Shown one piece after another: positions 4,414 to 5,453 of a stretch of 5,453 bases of DNA (its first letter is position 1; every line of letters begins with the position of its first letter). The stretch comes from Clostridia bacterium (lineage in GTDB: Bacteria > Bacillota > Clostridia > Oscillospirales > Butyricicoccaceae): NCBI GenBank assembly GCA_017556565.1, contig JAFYMQ010000236.1:1-5453 (forward strand). The letters run 5' to 3'. The notes under the pieces are model-generated. The model ran no database searches. It was not told the DNA's origin and saw only the letters and a program-made list of their open reading frames with translations. The translations under genes and the position numbers were made by a program.

Positions 4414-5453
4414 GTGGACAAAGTTTTCCTTGCACGATGCGAAAATTACGATTTTGAATTGGTGCAGCAGAACGTCAGCCGTATATTTGACGCATTCGGC
4501 GGCGCTCAGGCTATACTCCGCGGCAGAAAAAAGGTGACGGTAAAGGTCAACCTGCTTCTGCCCAAATCTCCCGACGGTGCAGCCACCACCCATCCCATGG
4601 TCGCTGCCGCGGTGGCAAAATATTTTGTGGACGCAGGCGCTGACGTTACCATAGCCGACAGCCCCGGCGGCCCTTATAACACCCTGACCATCAACAAGGT
4701 CTACGATGCCTGCGGTATGCGTGAGGCTGCCCGCCTCAGCGGCGCATCCCTCAATCTTGATATGGGCTCTTGCATCAAGACCTTTGAGTGCGAGAGCGGT
4801 GTCCGCGCCTTTGACATCATCAATCCCGTGTATGATGCCGAAGTTGTCATAGACGTTGCCAAGATGAAGACCCACTCGCTGGCATATTTCACCGGTGCGG
4901 TCAAAAATCTGTTTGGCACAATAGCAGGCGTCAACAAAGCCGCCTACCACGCCAATTTGCCCAAAGTCGAGGATTTTTGCGAGATGCTGGTCGATTTGTG
5001 CCGTACTGTCGCGCCCGACTTTTCTATCATAGACGGTGTCGTGGGCATGGAGGGTGACGGGCCTTCCGGCGGCAACCCCAAGCACGGCGGTGTTATTATC
5101 GGTGCGCTCAATCCCTTTGCTGCCGACCTTGCGGCTATGCGTTTCTGCGGCCTGCAGGAGAACAATTCGCCCGTCCACCGCAGGGGAGTGGAGCTGGGTC
5201 TGGTGTCCGATATCGAGCATATCGGTGACGATGCCACTCCGCTTGCCGTGCCTTTTACCCCTGCAATGATGGACAAAAAGATGTGGAAAGCCGTCTCCGC
5301 TATTCCAAAAGTCGTGTCGCGCATAGTGGGCACACATTTCAGACCCTATCCCATTATCAGCGACAGATGCGTAGGCTGCGGCATCTGTGCCGAGTCCTGC
5401 CCCGGCAAAGCGCTGGAGATCAGGAATAAAAAAGCCGTCCTGGACAAGAAAAA
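4414..5453 (+). CDS. DUF362 domain protein with C-terminal 4Fe-4S ferredoxin domain (3' truncated by window edge)
   Basis: 346 complete codons are visible from a GTG start; the frame runs off the right edge. DUF362 hallmarks in order are VKVNLLLPKSPDGAATTHP (43-61), VTIADSPGG (78-86), KMKTHSLAYFTGAVKNLFG (150-168) and IIDGVVGMEGDGPSGG (205-220). Near the end, DRCVGCGICAESCPGKAL (317-334) carries C319, C322, C325 and C329 in the CxxCxxCxxxCP pattern that binds one 4Fe-4S cluster. A second cluster motif usually follows in this family and would lie outside the window. The protein lacks a signal peptide and is presumably a cytoplasmic iron-sulfur protein. DUF362 has no firmly established activity; a redox or electron-transfer role is inferred from the ferredoxin part only. 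It is transcribed divergently from the DUF378 gene. Confidence 0.92.
   Translation, partial: MDKVFLARCENYDFELVQQNVSRIFDAFGGAQAILRGRKKVTVKVNLLLPKSPDGAATTHPMVAAAVAKYFVDAGADVTIADSPGGPYNTLTINKVYDACGMREAARLSGASLNLDMGSCIKTFECESGVRAFDIINPVYDAEVVIDVAKMKTHSLAYFTGAVKNLFGTIAGVNKAAYHANLPKVEDFCEMLVDLCRTVAPDFSIIDGVVGMEGDGPSGGNPKHGGVIIGALNPFAADLAAMRFCGLQENNSPVHRRGVELGLVSDIEHIGDDATPLAVPFTPAMMDKKMWKAVSAIPKVVSRIVGTHFRPYPIISDRCVGCGICAESCPGKALEIRNKKAVLDKK

Noticed and set aside
4369..5337. Open frame of about 320 codons on the minus strand opposite the DUF362 gene.
   Set aside because: It is a shadow of strongly biased coding sequence. The plus strand carries the conserved DUF362 and ferredoxin motifs, and the minus translation is Cys/His-rich noise.

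Overview
The window looks like an ordinary chromosomal stretch from a Gram-positive anaerobe of the Clostridia, probably Oscillospiraceae/Ruminococcaceae. That placement is an inference from strong AAGGAGG-type ribosome binding sites, perfect-stem intrinsic terminators, a lipoprotein with an Asp/Thr/Pro linker, a stand-alone Amidase_6-type protein, a small DUF378 membrane protein and a DUF362/ferredoxin protein. No rRNA, tRNA, CRISPR array, insertion sequence, integrase or phage gene is visible.

Layout: (1) 1-432, plus strand, is the C-terminal end of an ABC exporter ATPase, closed by a terminator at 448-479. (2) 484-588 is a well-formed promoter region (TTGACT-17-TATAAT) with two pairs of 11-bp-phased direct repeats upstream. 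It drives a single-gene unit, 589-2619, coding for a lipoprotein with a beta-rich, propeller-like middle and a C-terminal HExxH zinc-metallopeptidase-like domain. (3) A bidirectional terminator at 2631-2663 separates this gene from a convergent minus-strand pair: an SDR oxidoreductase (3229-3948) followed by a small Amidase_6-like putative cysteine hydrolase (2669-3172). The hydrolase's Shine-Dalgarno lies in the 3' arm of a perfect 9-bp inverted repeat. (4) A minus-strand DUF378 membrane protein (4037-4240) ends at a terminator that overlaps the promoter proposed for the SDR gene. (5) A 173-bp divergent region (4241-4413) holds a near-perfect palindrome covering both putative -10 boxes. Rightward from it runs a GTG-started DUF362 protein (4414 to the window edge), cut off inside its C-terminal 4Fe-4S ferredoxin domain.

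The genes do not form one obvious pathway. The exporter and lipoprotein act at the membrane or cell surface. The SDR and amidase-like genes are probably co-transcribed, but no shared substrate can be deduced. The SDR's sequence around its active site resembles the YmfI / EF-P 5-aminopentanone reductase branch more than a generic FabG. Nothing here amounts to a clear new system. The most interesting points are the Shine-Dalgarno-sequestering hairpin, the propeller-plus-metallopeptidase lipoprotein with its phased upstream repeats, and the SDR with Cys in place of the tetrad Asn. No stretch longer than 300 bases lacks a gene.
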